From positions 20,260,642-20,324,641 of the forward strand of contig CP154954.1 in NCBI GenBank assembly GCA_039621445.1: a stretch of DNA of 64,000 nucleotides. Direction: 5' to 3'. The notes beneath the pieces were generated by a model. The model worked only from the letters and a program-made list of their open reading frames with translations, was not told the origin of the DNA and made no database searches. The position numbers and the translations under genes are program-made. Numbering within the stretch: position 1 is the first letter of the stretch; the number at the start of each line of letters is the position of its first letter. Source of the stretch: Euglena gracilis (Eukaryota > Euglenida > Euglenophyceae > Euglenales). This document shows, in pieces, positions 34,383-44,238 of the stretch.

Positions 34383-35096
34383 TTGTACTCGGTGGCGTTA
34401 TCAGGCAGCGTGGAGGTACCAGTGATCGACTTGGGGCAGACGGCAGCGGAGGTGGCGTTCAAGTTTGCTGAACGCTGGCTGGAAAAGAGTTCGAAGAAAG
34501 ACAAGGGGATGACGCAGAGAGCGGAACGGTCCGCGATGGAGGAGGACGCCGGAGACGACGAGGAGGACAACGAAAACGACGAGGCGGACGACCGGCTCCC
34601 CTGGCAGGAGGAACTGGCGCCGGCGCCAGAGCTGGCAGCGTGCCTTCGGCACGCCGAAAAAGGAGATCGACTACCGAGGAAAATGGTGCTGAGGGAGCTA
34701 CCAAGGAGTCAGGGGATAAAAGTAAGAGCGGAAGATAATAAGCATGGTTCAGATGAAAAAGGGGCCTGGGACAAGCAGCTGAAGGCGTTGCAACAAAAAA
34801 TGCTGCAGCTGGAGAGGATGGTGGCATTCCTGTATGGAAGTGTTGATACAGATTATCAAGTATTGGCACAAAAACTGTTTTTTTGCTGTAGCAGAGCTGG
34901 AGCAGACGCTGCTGAAGGAGTGGAAGAAATGCAGCATTCCTGTGGAAATCCCAAGTACAAACAACGGGCTGTTCTCCAAGGAAGATTTGGCAGTTGACAA
35001 AGCCCAGTGGGCTCTGAATCAAGCAGGCTTGGCACCAGCCTTCTCCAGATATTCCATGTCTCATTTTCCCATTCCCTCAGGGAACAAAGGATTTTA
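34383..35096 (+). pseudogene. D2 Gag (truncated, frameshifted)
   Basis: The first frame covers YSVALSGSVEVPVIDL to the coiled coil QLKALQQKMLQLERMVAFL and ends out of frame at KLFFCC. The rest (LEQTLLKEWKKCSIPVEI to SHFPIPSGNKGF) is in the frame of 34834-35096. A T-run (seven T) at the junction explains the shift. No start codon remains. Confidence 0.65.
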
Positions 35097-35839
35097 GTTC
35101 AAGTTTGGCAAAGGCAAAGGCTATGGCAGCCAATTACAATCTGGGATTGGAAAGGGTTATGGCAGCCAGTGGAGACCAGGGTGGTCCAAAGGGTCTGAAT
35201 CCTCTCTGGGAAATTTCCTCTCCCCCCTCATATTCTCAGGAAAGGCAGGGGCAAGGCCTGAAGAATCAAAAGCCCCAGGGGGGGGGTGAAACCAACAAAG
35301 CCAATCCCAGAAGGAATCAGGGCCAGCAGGCCCCACCTGCCCATGAAGGGCAAGCCAGAACCAAGATTGATCTGTGGAGAGAACCCCCAGCTGATCCCAA
35401 GGGGGTGTGTAATCCCCCTGCTGACCCCTTCCCAGATGCCATCTCCAGCCTGGCAAGGGCTCCTGGAAGGAGGAACATGGCCCACACCACACTCCCACCC
35501 AGAGGAGTGGGAGAAGGGAATAATTCAAGGGCTGGAATTCAGAGAAAGGGCATGGCTGGGGTGCCATTGTTTCAGAGACTGAGGAAATGTCTGCCATGGT
35601 GGCAGAAAAATGCAAACCAGTGGGTAGTATCACTAATTAAAAAATGGGGTGCACCCAGACCACCCTTTACCCCAGTTTCTGTCAAAAAGACAGCAGCAAA
35701 AGTCAGCACAGGAAATCAGCCTGGCTTCAGAAATCCTGAGGGAGTACCAAGAAAGTGGGGCAACCAAAAAACTGGGAAATGCCACAGGAACTCACCTGGT
35801 ACCCTGATTCGTGTTGTCAAAATCATAAGGGGAGGGGGT

Positions 35840-36493
35840 CAAGCATCGACTTATCACAGATTGTCGAGATCTAAATCAATTTTGCTGTCCAGAAAAGTTC
35901 ACTTTGGAAAACATGTCCACCATTTTCCCCGCCCTGAAAAAAGGGGATTGGGCAGTCAAAATGGGCTTGAAAGATGCCTACTTTCGTCTGGGTCTGGAAA
36001 AATATTTCAAAAAATTTGTCAGAATTCAGGTGGGACCAGACCTGTGGGAGTTTCAGGGGGCATGTTTTGGCCTAAGCACCCTCCCAAAATTGTTCATGTC
36101 CCCAATGAAAGTCCTGCTAAAGCTGTGGCGATCAAAGGGATTGCAGGTGTTCGTCTATTTGGACGACATCATTCTGTTTGTTTCAACAGAAAATTCGGTC
36201 AAAAAACATTTGTTGACCATGTTGAACACATTAGGGGAGGCTGGGTTCAAAGTCAGCGAGAGAAAGTCTGTGTTTACTCCCACCCAAAGGCTGCATCACT
36301 TGGGGTTCATCATCAATCTGGAAAAAGGTCAACTGGAGGTGCCCCCCAACGAATTAAAAACCACAGGAAGGAACTGGGCAAGGTGGTACTGGCCCAGAAA
36401 TTGAGTTGCAGAAAGATTTCCAGCATTCTGGGACAAATCAGAAGTTACCTCCCTGCTCTGCCATTTCAGAAGTTGGTAACCCAGGAGCCGTAA
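35840..36493 (+). pseudogene. D2 reverse transcriptase (catalytic Asp replaced, frameshifted)
   Basis: The frame 35904-36404 reads ENMSTIFPALKKGDW, VKMGLKDAYFRLGL, GACFGLSTLPKLFMS and VYLDDIILF. In motif A the usual LDLKDAY is MGLKDAY, so the metal-binding Asp is Gly. The YLDD box is intact. The frame breaks after the thumb-like segment QLEVPPNELKT. Confidence 0.72.
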
Positions 36494-36629
36494 AAGTTCA
36501 GCCAGCTGCATCAGGAAAAGGGCTGGGATTTTTGCATCGACATCCCAGAAAGTCTGAAGGATGAAATAAAAAGTTTTAAAGGTATACCTGCAACCAGGTC
36601 CGGGCAGGCCCTTTTTCCAACAAGCAAAA

Positions 36630-37481
36630 ATGGTGCTCCATTCAGACTCCTCCACATGGGCATGGGGGGGGGGGGTGGACTCCTCCCAAAATAAAATTAT
36701 CCAAGAATTTTGGAGGGAGAAACATTGTTTACATATAAATGTGAAAGAGCTGATGGCAGCAGTACAGACAATAAAAGTCTTTGGCAAGCAGGGAGAAACC
36801 GTGCTGCTAAACGTAGACAATCAAGTGGCACTAAGTTATCTCACCAAATGTGGTGGCATAAAACAGCACCGGAATCAGTTTAAGGAACCTCTGTTTCACT
36901 GGTGTTGGTAAAACCAAGTTCAACTGCAGGTCCAGTGGGTTCCTTCATCAGAAATGTTGGCAGACCCCCTCACAAGGTGGGACCAGGACAAGGGAGATTT
37001 TACCCTGTGCCCAGACCTGTTCACCCAAATTCTGCAGCCTTTCAGAAAGGAGATTGCTCCAGACACAGACATGTTTGCATCTCCAGGAAATGCAAAATTC
37101 CAAAAGTTTGTAGCCAGATGGCCCCACCACCAAGCTTCTCTGGTGGATGCATTGAAATGCGATCTGGCTTCAGTCAGGGATGTTTGTGCCAACCGCCCCT
37201 GGAAAGTGATTTTTCCTTGCCTCATCAGGCTGAGACTGAACAAGCAGGTGAAATGCCTTTTGGTGACACCCATGTGGGTTTCGAGTCCATGGTCGCCCCT
37301 ATTAATCAAAATGTCAAAACCAGGGACAAGAAAATTGGTCATACCCCCCAGGGAGGGAATGTTCAAGAATTGTTGGGGGCAATCAATGCCAAGACCAAAG
37401 TGGCCCCTGGCTTGCACAGTGGTATCAGGTTCCTTTTGGAACAGCAAAAGGTGCCAGATAAAGACATTGAAAATGTCCTGA
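36630..37481 (+). pseudogene. D2 RNase H and DIRS-type C-terminal segment
   Basis: The frame at 36630-36911 gives LHSDSSTWAWGG, NVKELMAAVQTIK and NVDNQVALSYL and ends at a stop (GTAAAACC) at 36909. The frame 36954-37481 gives MLADPLTRWDQDKG, PDTDMFASPGNAKFQ, VDALKCDLASVRDVCANRP and LLVTPMWVSSPWSPLL, the usual end of DIRS RNase H domains, running to TAG/TGA at 37481. Confidence 0.7.
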
Positions 37482-38310
37482 GGACTTTGGGACCCCTGAA
37501 GCGTTATTACAGTGCCTTCAGAAAACTCTTTGTTAGTTTGCAACAGAATGGATTGGAGCCCTTGCAAGGTTCCAGGATGGAGCTGGCCACTGCCCTGTTG
37601 GACCTACACAAACTTTCACAGGCTGATGCTCGATGTGCATATGCCTCTCTCCAGTACTTACCTGGGTTGGAGTCCATTCGATTTCACCCCTTACTTACAA
37701 AATTGAAAAAGGAATGGAATCGTTCAGTTCAGAGGTATGCTGCCTTTTGGGACCCCTTGCCCAATTTGAAAAAACTGCAGAGCACAGAAAGGGTTTCTGA
37801 CATGTCACTTGTGGAGCTGAGGTGGAGAATCATTCTGTCCTTCAGACTGTTGTCACTTCACAGAGGGGTGAAGCTGGCAAGAACCCAAAGGACAATTTCA
37901 GTGGTTCGGGTAAAAAAAATTCATTTTGGTATGGAGAAAGGGTTGGCCTTCACCAAAGTGTGAGCAGGTGTTGAAGATTGATTCACTACCATCTTTGAGT
38001 CCATATCATTTGATGAAAGAATATGTGAAAATAACATCTTTCATTCCCCAGGGTGCCCCTCTGATGTGGAGTTTCGATGGGGAAAAACCCTTGACTTCCA
38101 ATAGGATCAACTCTTTGACAAAGGAGTTGTTGGAAACCTTTGGCATTCCAATTTCCCACTGCAAAGCCCACAGCACCAGGGGGCTGGGATTTTGATGCAC
38201 AAAAAATTGGGGATGTCCAGTGAGGAGGTGTGTGAATCTGGTCAATGGAAAAATCACACAGCCTTTTCAGCTCATTATTTACGGTTGGGGGCGGTGGATT
38301 CAGCAAAGAT
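36902..38310 (+). pseudogene. D2 tyrosine recombinase (frameshifted)
   Basis: 36902-37963 carries the core region through LHRGVKLARTQRT (catalytic Arg box). The next piece, 37926-38195, holds YHLMKEYVKITSFIP and KAHSTRGLGF (HxxR), and the Tyr box GQWKNHTAFSAHYLRL is in the frame of 38192-38533. At least two shifts separate the catalytic residues. All four signature positions are still recognisable. Confidence 0.7.
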
Positions 38311-38741
38311 AAAATTTGAAAAGGGGGTCGTGCACAACGTCTCACCCCCAGAGTGTGCGAAGCCCGAATGGTCGAGTACTCCCAGGAAGTCTGACCAGGG
38401 AGGAAGTGACCATGAGGGCGGAGCACAAGAGGGGGGTGAGCCCACCACACCCACCCGGAAAAGGAAAGCATCTCCAACGAGGGGGGGGAGCAAAAACGGG
38501 CCCACATACTTCGAAAGGCCGGGGAGCCACTGAGGTTCACATTCGGCAAGTCGGTGTCGGAGAGCACATCATCGCCAACTCCGGCACCAAAGTCGAAGTA
38601 AGAAGCACCCCGCCAAGAAGAACACAAAAACAACAAAACAGCCGGCACACAAAGCAGGATCTCACCCCCCTCTTGTGCTCCGCCCTCATGGTCACTTCCT
38701 ACCTGGTCAGACTTCCCGGGAGTAAACCCCCCCCAAATAAC

Positions 38742-39325
38742 TGTGTACCAGGCAGCCGTAAGGCCATGGTACTGTGTATGTAGGTATAAGCCTACGGCCA
38801 GATATAGCTCTGAGCCCCATACACAGTACTATGCTAGGTGGTATTCCTACAGATGGCCAACGGCCTGAATTAGGAATACCAAAGCCTAATTCTGGTTCTC
38901 CTCTCCACAGGTGGTATTCTTTGCTTTTCATTTTGACTTTGCAAGACTTGATCACCAAGTCTCATTTTTCACATTTGAAGTCCTGAAAGGACATTTGTCA
39001 CTTTGTTTGGTCCGTAGCCCATAGGGCTTCTCCCCTTGTCTTGTGCTCTGCCTCTTAATTGGGGAAAAGGGCAAACAACTTTTATATTATTCTTTTCATT
39101 TTTTGTTACTCCAACTTTTACCTTTTTGCGCACCAAAGGGCGAAAGCGAGGAAAGGTTGGACGTACACTTGGTAGCAGTTTAGGTTTTTCGATCCTTTTG
39201 ACCGCAAACGGTCGTGTGGTGCCCCGCCTATAGGCGACCACAGGCACTACAAGCCGTTTCCGGCCAAAGCCGTACGCACGGACACGTCCTCTGACGGTTC
39301 GCAGTATACGCTGCTTCAAACCTCA
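38742..39325 (+). repeat. LTR-like block 1, upstream of the Gag gene
   Basis: It starts TGTGTACCAGGCAGC and resembles the block at 46214-46694 at several points in order: the same first 15 bases, GAATTAGGAAT, CACAGGTGGTATT, TTGTGCTCTGC, a CGTACACTTGGTAGCAG-like box, and CTTCAAAC near the end. TG...CA ends fit an LTR. The two blocks differ too much to be the two LTRs of one recent insertion. A promoter for the downstream Gag gene would lie here. Confidence 0.5.
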
Positions 39326-39429
39326 GAGTTCGGGTCTCTGCTTACTTTTTATACTATCCCCTCTTTTTGCACTTGTTCCTGCATTTTATCCCACAATCTA
39401 CACTTGGTTTTTGCGTTTTTGCCTTAAAA

Positions 39430-42400
39430 ATGCAGAGCACAACTCCCATCGACTACGCAGCATTGATTGGATCACTTCGTGGACTTGAACCTGCGGTATC
39501 ATTGTCTAGCTCTATTGAGCATTCACAACCCCATAGGGGTATTCACACATTGACTCATTCCAAAGGTAACCCTCCTTCCCCGCGTGTGTCACACCTATCG
39601 GTGTCTGTGTCGAGTAATCCTCCCCCCGCCCAACGGGCATCCCCACACCCATCGGTGTCAAGCTCTATAGAGCAACTCCATGCCCAACAGGCACAACCCC
39701 TTTTGTTGGAAAGCCGATCGGCTAACACCCATTCCCCCCAGCGAGATCTCGCACTGGTGCCGATAGGCACATTTGACTCTGAGGCGGATACGCCACGGCA
39801 AATTTTTGTTGAGGGTGGGTTAGAAACACCATGTTTCTTTCAGCCCCCCCCTATGCTCCCCCCCACAAGTCCGATTGGACAATTGCCCGCACCACCCGAT
39901 ACGGGTTCTTTCCCTGCATTACCATGGCACCCGGAGATGCGTTTAACGGTTCCCGCTTATACAAGCCCCTCCGAGTCCATGAGCAGTGATGCGGAAGAGT
40001 TGGAAAATATTTCCCCTCAACCCATCACCGTGATTCAGCGCATAGTCGCAAATCTTCCAGTGGACCACCCGCTAACGCGGCAAATTTCCCATGTTCACAC
40101 TTGTGTAGCGGATTGCGCTATGACACTTAACAAGGTTTTGGATTTTGATGAGAACAACCAAAAGGTTGTAGAGCACAAGCTCAATTACCTTTGGAGTTAT
40201 GTGCGTGATGTTGGCCAATATTGCCAAACAAATTTTCAATCCACCAATGTGGACCTCGCAACTTTGCGTCAAGGATTAGACACACATTTGCAGGCATATT
40301 TGCCACAACACTTCCAAAAAGTGAGTGAAGCCATGTGTGAAACACAATCCCGCAATGATGCGATTTTCTCCAACATGCAACATAGTTTGCAAGCTTTGTC
40401 TCATCAATTGGAGCCAATTACGGCAATTTTTCCACAATTGCAGCAAAAGTTGCATGAACCCCCCATCAAAAATCCCGATTTGGGACAATTTATTACAATG
40501 GAGCAATTCTCCACACTTGCAACCGCATTTCAGGAAGCGCAACAGCGCATTTTCCAGTTGAGCGGTGATTCCGCGAATTTTACCCACTTTTCTGCCCAAG
40601 CCAATGAAAGTTTTGCCCCCCGCACGTATGTGCAACAATTGGAGGAAAGACTTTCCCGATTGGAGCAGAAATCTTGCCATTGTGGTGAGATTCCCGCTGA
40701 AATTGCAAGTTTTCACACCCAAATCGCGAATATCGCGAGTAGGATTGAGAATTTGCAGCAACAGTGGCAAAATGACACAATGGAATTCCGAACCGCAATC
40801 GCGGATTTGCAAAACCGCAATGCGGCAACCCGTGCACCAATACCGGATATTAGTGGACTCAAAGCCACCATGTCCGACTTGCACAAACAGTTACAACAGG
40901 ATGTTGGTAACATTGAAGCCTCATTGGCTAAGTTACACACCCGCTATGCGGAAGTAGCTGGTAGGATCCCGGATGTTACCGGCATTCAAACCGCGATAGC
41001 GGATTTGCACAAACGCATGCAAGAAATGAGCACAAAAATGCTTCAGGTGCAATCACCACCCCAAGGCACATTGCCGTTACCAACACCTACCCCCACACTC
41101 CCAAAAACACACTTGGACAAGATTAGCGCTGAAATGCGCGCGGAAAATCACCAAATCATGCAAGGATTTTGTGACAGTCTTATGAACACCGAGAAAACGG
41201 TGAAGCAGGATGTCACAAAACTGCAAAATGACATTACCGCGCTATCCGCGCAAGTTTCTGTCTTGATGGAACAGCCAATGGCTGAAAAAGTCAGAAGTCC
41301 GCATTCGGACCAACCCACCAAGCCATCTCCACAATTGGAGGCCATTTCCAGTGCGATGCGCACTTTAGTGACAAGAGTACAAGAATTGGACACTGGGTTT
41401 GGTTCAATTTCGCACGATTTTCAGTCAATTTCTGATAAAATCCCGCTTTTGGATGAACTGCCCTCATACCGTAGGCGGATTAAGCGTTTGCAGGAGGATG
41501 TGGGTCGGATAACCGACAATTGGCAGGTTGTTGACCATTTGGAGCAAAGTGTGCATGAATTTGCAACAAATTTGGACCAAATTCACGCACAACTGCGTTC
41601 CATCCACCAAAACCCGCAATCGGGTATGGTTGGCACACTTGCCGCATCTTCCAGCTCCAAAAGCGCTATTCGCGCACCAATTCCCGAGTCCACAGGCACA
41701 TTGCCACCAAATCGCGTTTCCTCTCATGCGGTGGTTCCCCCACTAGCATTACCAGTCCCAATGGACGAGTTTTCGGATGATGAGTCGGGTTTTCAAGCGA
41801 AAACCAGACCCACCCCCCTCTTAAATCAAGAGATTCGGGAATCCGAACTCATTCGTGGTATGATCGGCACCCCTACACCGGGTATTGGTCACACCTCCCA
41901 GATTCGCTTAGTAGCACCAATGGTGCAACCATGTGATACCTCACCCCCACATGCGCAACCGCATCACCATTCGCGCAATCGCGATTCCCCTAATTTGCAT
42001 GGTACCTATGGTACACTAAGTGGTATGTTCCATGCGCAATCGCAGAATAACCCGAACAATACCCTTGGTGCAACCACCGGAGTACCTGCACATGGTGCGA
42101 TTTCGCGCCCGGGCCCACGCCCCTGGAATACCACCGAAGGGCCACGGGTTTCTCAGAAAGATTTCAAAGGCACCATCGCGATAGCGAACAAGGTGAAGCC
42201 CCAATGGGACGGTGACCCCACCACGTGGAAACAATTTTTCCGCGATTGGGAATATTATTGGGATTTGAAGGGACCCACCCAAGATGACAACCCCGAGGTA
42301 ATCAAGATGGAATTCATCGATTGCCTCCCCAGGGATGAAAAAGAGCGCGCCAGACAATTGGTCATTGGCAGGCGCATTTCTTTTGAAGAATTGGTTGAGC

Positions 42401-43578
42401 AATATGCTTCTTCATGCTCCAGTTTGGTTTCCAGAATCAGTCTGGAAAACAAATGGCGCCAATTCACCCCCCCGGACCGCAAATGGAAGTCGATAGACTT
42501 GTGGTACTCCAAGTGGCTTGCATTAGCAGCCGAGGTTGATGAGTTAGGGGAAAAGCAAATCAAAGAACAATTTGATGCGGTATTACTGCGCTACATCCCC
42601 AAACTCATCAAGGAAATTCACCGCGAGGAACTCGCGGGACACATTTTGACTCTCGATGAGAGATGGAATTATATTTCCAAACAAATGAAGTTATCACAAC
42701 TTCTGGGACAGATTGAATCGGCATATCACCACCACCCTACCGCGGGTGTACCCACCGGTTCAGTCCATGCAGTCCAAAGGACTACCCCCCCAAAATCACC
42801 AAAATCACCATCGAGTGACTCCAAAACGCGCTATCCGCGCTCAAACCCCAAATCCCCGACACGGGAATCCAAACCGCGCTATTCGCGCTCTTCTGACCAA
42901 GTTTCGGACAAAGTGTGCTTTTTGTGTAATCAACCGGGACATATGTCTCGCGAATGTCCGAACCCCCAAGCGCGAAAGCGCAGTAAGAGCCCCCGAGGAT
43001 CCCTCACTTCCTGGAGTTCGCGTTCCTCACGATCTGCGCATTCGCAGCGGTCGGGATACCGATCGGGTGATGGAAGACCGCGTTCCCGTTCACCCCACCG
43101 CAATAGCGGACGTGGTTTCAAACCGCGAGGTCGGTCCCCCCGTCCCCCTACCCGCAATCGGGATGCCAATCGCGATTCTTCGCGATCTCGGTCGCGAAGT
43201 GGGTCATCCTCTTCGCGATCCGACCGCGGTCGAGCGGATAACCGCTCCCCGCGTCGCCATGATGCCAAAAGGCAATCGCAATCGCGAACCCGTTGTTCCC
43301 TTTGTGGGTCTAAAGACCACCATTCATCCAAGTGCCCCCGTTCCCGCTCTCCCCGCCCTAGCCATGGTCGTCGCGATTCCAATCGCGGTTCTGCCAATAG
43401 GCAGCGGGTTGGTTTCAAAATATCCTCTATCGAGGAAAAAGACCTGGCTTCGGGCAGGGAGGGGGATGAAAGCACTGAGGATGAGTTGGTGGAAGACAGG
43501 AATGCCATTCGCGCGATACGCGCAATTTACTCTAGGAAGTCCACCATAGGCCAAAAGGCCGACTCCGATATGGAGTAG
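39430..43578 (+). CDS. Gag polyprotein of an LTR-type retroelement, 1,382 residues
   Basis: It starts at ATG 39430 (MQSTTPIDYAALIGSL). Order: Ser/Pro-rich N-terminus; a long helical part with repeated ENLQQQ and AIADLQNR/TAIADLHKR units (about residues 250-750) likely forming coiled coils; a Ty3-type capsid region (VKPQWDGDPTTWKQFFRDW to SAYHHHPTAGVP, about residues 915-1105); a CCHC zinc knuckle CFLCNQPGHMSRECPN (42917-42964); an Arg/Ser-rich stretch; a second knuckle CSLCGSKDHHSSKC (43297-43338); and an acidic tail. Gag packages the element RNA into virus-like particles. At 1,382 residues it is far longer than usual Ty3 Gags (300-600). The frame is fully open, so the copy may be young. The DNA is peppered with short CGC...GCG palindromes. 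Confidence 0.85.
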   Translation: MQSTTPIDYAALIGSLRGLEPAVSLSSSIEHSQPHRGIHTLTHSKGNPPSPRVSHLSVSVSSNPPPAQRASPHPSVSSSIEQLHAQQAQPLLLESRSANTHSPQRDLALVPIGTFDSEADTPRQIFVEGGLETPCFFQPPPMLPPTSPIGQLPAPPDTGSFPALPWHPEMRLTVPAYTSPSESMSSDAEELENISPQPITVIQRIVANLPVDHPLTRQISHVHTCVADCAMTLNKVLDFDENNQKVVEHKLNYLWSYVRDVGQYCQTNFQSTNVDLATLRQGLDTHLQAYLPQHFQKVSEAMCETQSRNDAIFSNMQHSLQALSHQLEPITAIFPQLQQKLHEPPIKNPDLGQFITMEQFSTLATAFQEAQQRIFQLSGDSANFTHFSAQANESFAPRTYVQQLEERLSRLEQKSCHCGEIPAEIASFHTQIANIASRIENLQQQWQNDTMEFRTAIADLQNRNAATRAPIPDISGLKATMSDLHKQLQQDVGNIEASLAKLHTRYAEVAGRIPDVTGIQTAIADLHKRMQEMSTKMLQVQSPPQGTLPLPTPTPTLPKTHLDKISAEMRAENHQIMQGFCDSLMNTEKTVKQDVTKLQNDITALSAQVSVLMEQPMAEKVRSPHSDQPTKPSPQLEAISSAMRTLVTRVQELDTGFGSISHDFQSISDKIPLLDELPSYRRRIKRLQEDVGRITDNWQVVDHLEQSVHEFATNLDQIHAQLRSIHQNPQSGMVGTLAASSSSKSAIRAPIPESTGTLPPNRVSSHAVVPPLALPVPMDEFSDDESGFQAKTRPTPLLNQEIRESELIRGMIGTPTPGIGHTSQIRLVAPMVQPCDTSPPHAQPHHHSRNRDSPNLHGTYGTLSGMFHAQSQNNPNNTLGATTGVPAHGAISRPGPRPWNTTEGPRVSQKDFKGTIAIANKVKPQWDGDPTTWKQFFRDWEYYWDLKGPTQDDNPEVIKMEFIDCLPRDEKERARQLVIGRRISFEELVEQYASSCSSLVSRISLENKWRQFTPPDRKWKSIDLWYSKWLALAAEVDELGEKQIKEQFDAVLLRYIPKLIKEIHREELAGHILTLDERWNYISKQMKLSQLLGQIESAYHHHPTAGVPTGSVHAVQRTTPPKSPKSPSSDSKTRYPRSNPKSPTRESKPRYSRSSDQVSDKVCFLCNQPGHMSRECPNPQARKRSKSPRGSLTSWSSRSSRSAHSQRSGYRSGDGRPRSRSPHRNSGRGFKPRGRSPRPPTRNRDANRDSSRSRSRSGSSSSRSDRGRADNRSPRRHDAKRQSQSRTRCSLCGSKDHHSSKCPRSRSPRPSHGRRDSNRGSANRQRVGFKISSIEEKDLASGREGDESTEDELVEDRNAIRAIRAIYSRKSTIGQKADSDME

Positions 43579-43699
43579 GGGAGCCCGAGGTCTGAGGGCA
43601 CGGACCTCTGGGCTGATGAACAGATGGAGGTAGGAACTGATCACCCCTGCCCCCCCTGCCCATCGGTCTTTTTGGTCGGTACCCGGAAAATTTTCGGGT

Positions 43700-44238
43700 C
43701 CCCCACTCCCCGCGCCAAATTTTTGCTTGGAATGTTGAGCAAAGTAAGCCAAGGGTCATGGAACAGTTGGCGCAACAACAATTTTACACCCGACCCTTCG
43801 CTTTGCGTACCCCCCATGGAACTTTTGGTCCAAGCGAAAATCAAAACTCAAAATTTCTGTGCACAAGCCAAAATTTTAGTCGACACAGGGTGTCGAATCC
43901 CCCTTCTTTTCCGCAAAGGACTTATACCCACCCCCCTCTTGGTTCATGCCAAGAATCCCATCAAAATTATGACCGCTGACAACAGCCCCATGTGCGGTGG
44001 TGACTTGGGATGCATTTTGGACATAGTCCTCCCCATTATCCCGAAGCACCACACACACCCCCCACAATTCCAAAATTTTCTGGGTACTTGGGCATTCGAG
44101 GCGAATATCGCCGGGTCAGATGTCATACTCGGTTTTCCGTTCCTCCGGCAACACCGATTGGTGGTGGATTGTCCTTCGCACGGTTTGCGCACTACCCCCC
44201 GCACACACACACCACACCCCCGAACTTGTTCCCCATGA
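43700..44238 (+). CDS. Retroelement aspartic protease
   Basis: The frame includes QAKILVDTGCRIPLLFRKGL, in which DTG is the catalytic triad of retropepsins, then IMTADNSPMCGGDLG (flap region) and GSDVILGFPFLRQHRLVVDC, the hydrophobic-Gly box that closes the fold. Retropepsins dimerise and cleave Gag-Pol. It lies about 120 bases after the Gag stop; a frameshift or separate start would be needed. I see no reverse transcriptase or integrase after it, so the element is incomplete or of an odd type. Confidence 0.75.

Larger units (their letters stand above)
34374..38728 (+). mobile_element. DIRS-like retrotransposon D2, 5'-truncated, head to head with D1
   Basis: Same order as D1 on the plus strand: Gag (from LYSVALSGSVEVP), RT, RNase H, tyrosine recombinase, inverted 3' repeats (38373-38440 and 38663-38722). 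The first 180 or so bases of Gag and the leader are missing; at 34374 the sequence passes from the D1 leader (cccgaatggtc) straight into mid-Gag. Frames are broken many times. It is closer to D3 than to D1, sharing the Asp-to-Gly change in RT motif A. Confidence 0.8.

Noticed and set aside
35105-36493. A 462-codon plus-strand protein in D2
   Set aside because: It reads the Gag/RT region in the wrong frame. The true RT motifs are in the frame of 35904-36404.
42713-43549. Second frame over the Gag zinc-knuckle region
   Set aside because: A shadow frame kept open by the Arg/Ser-rich codons. The knuckles are in the 39430 frame.
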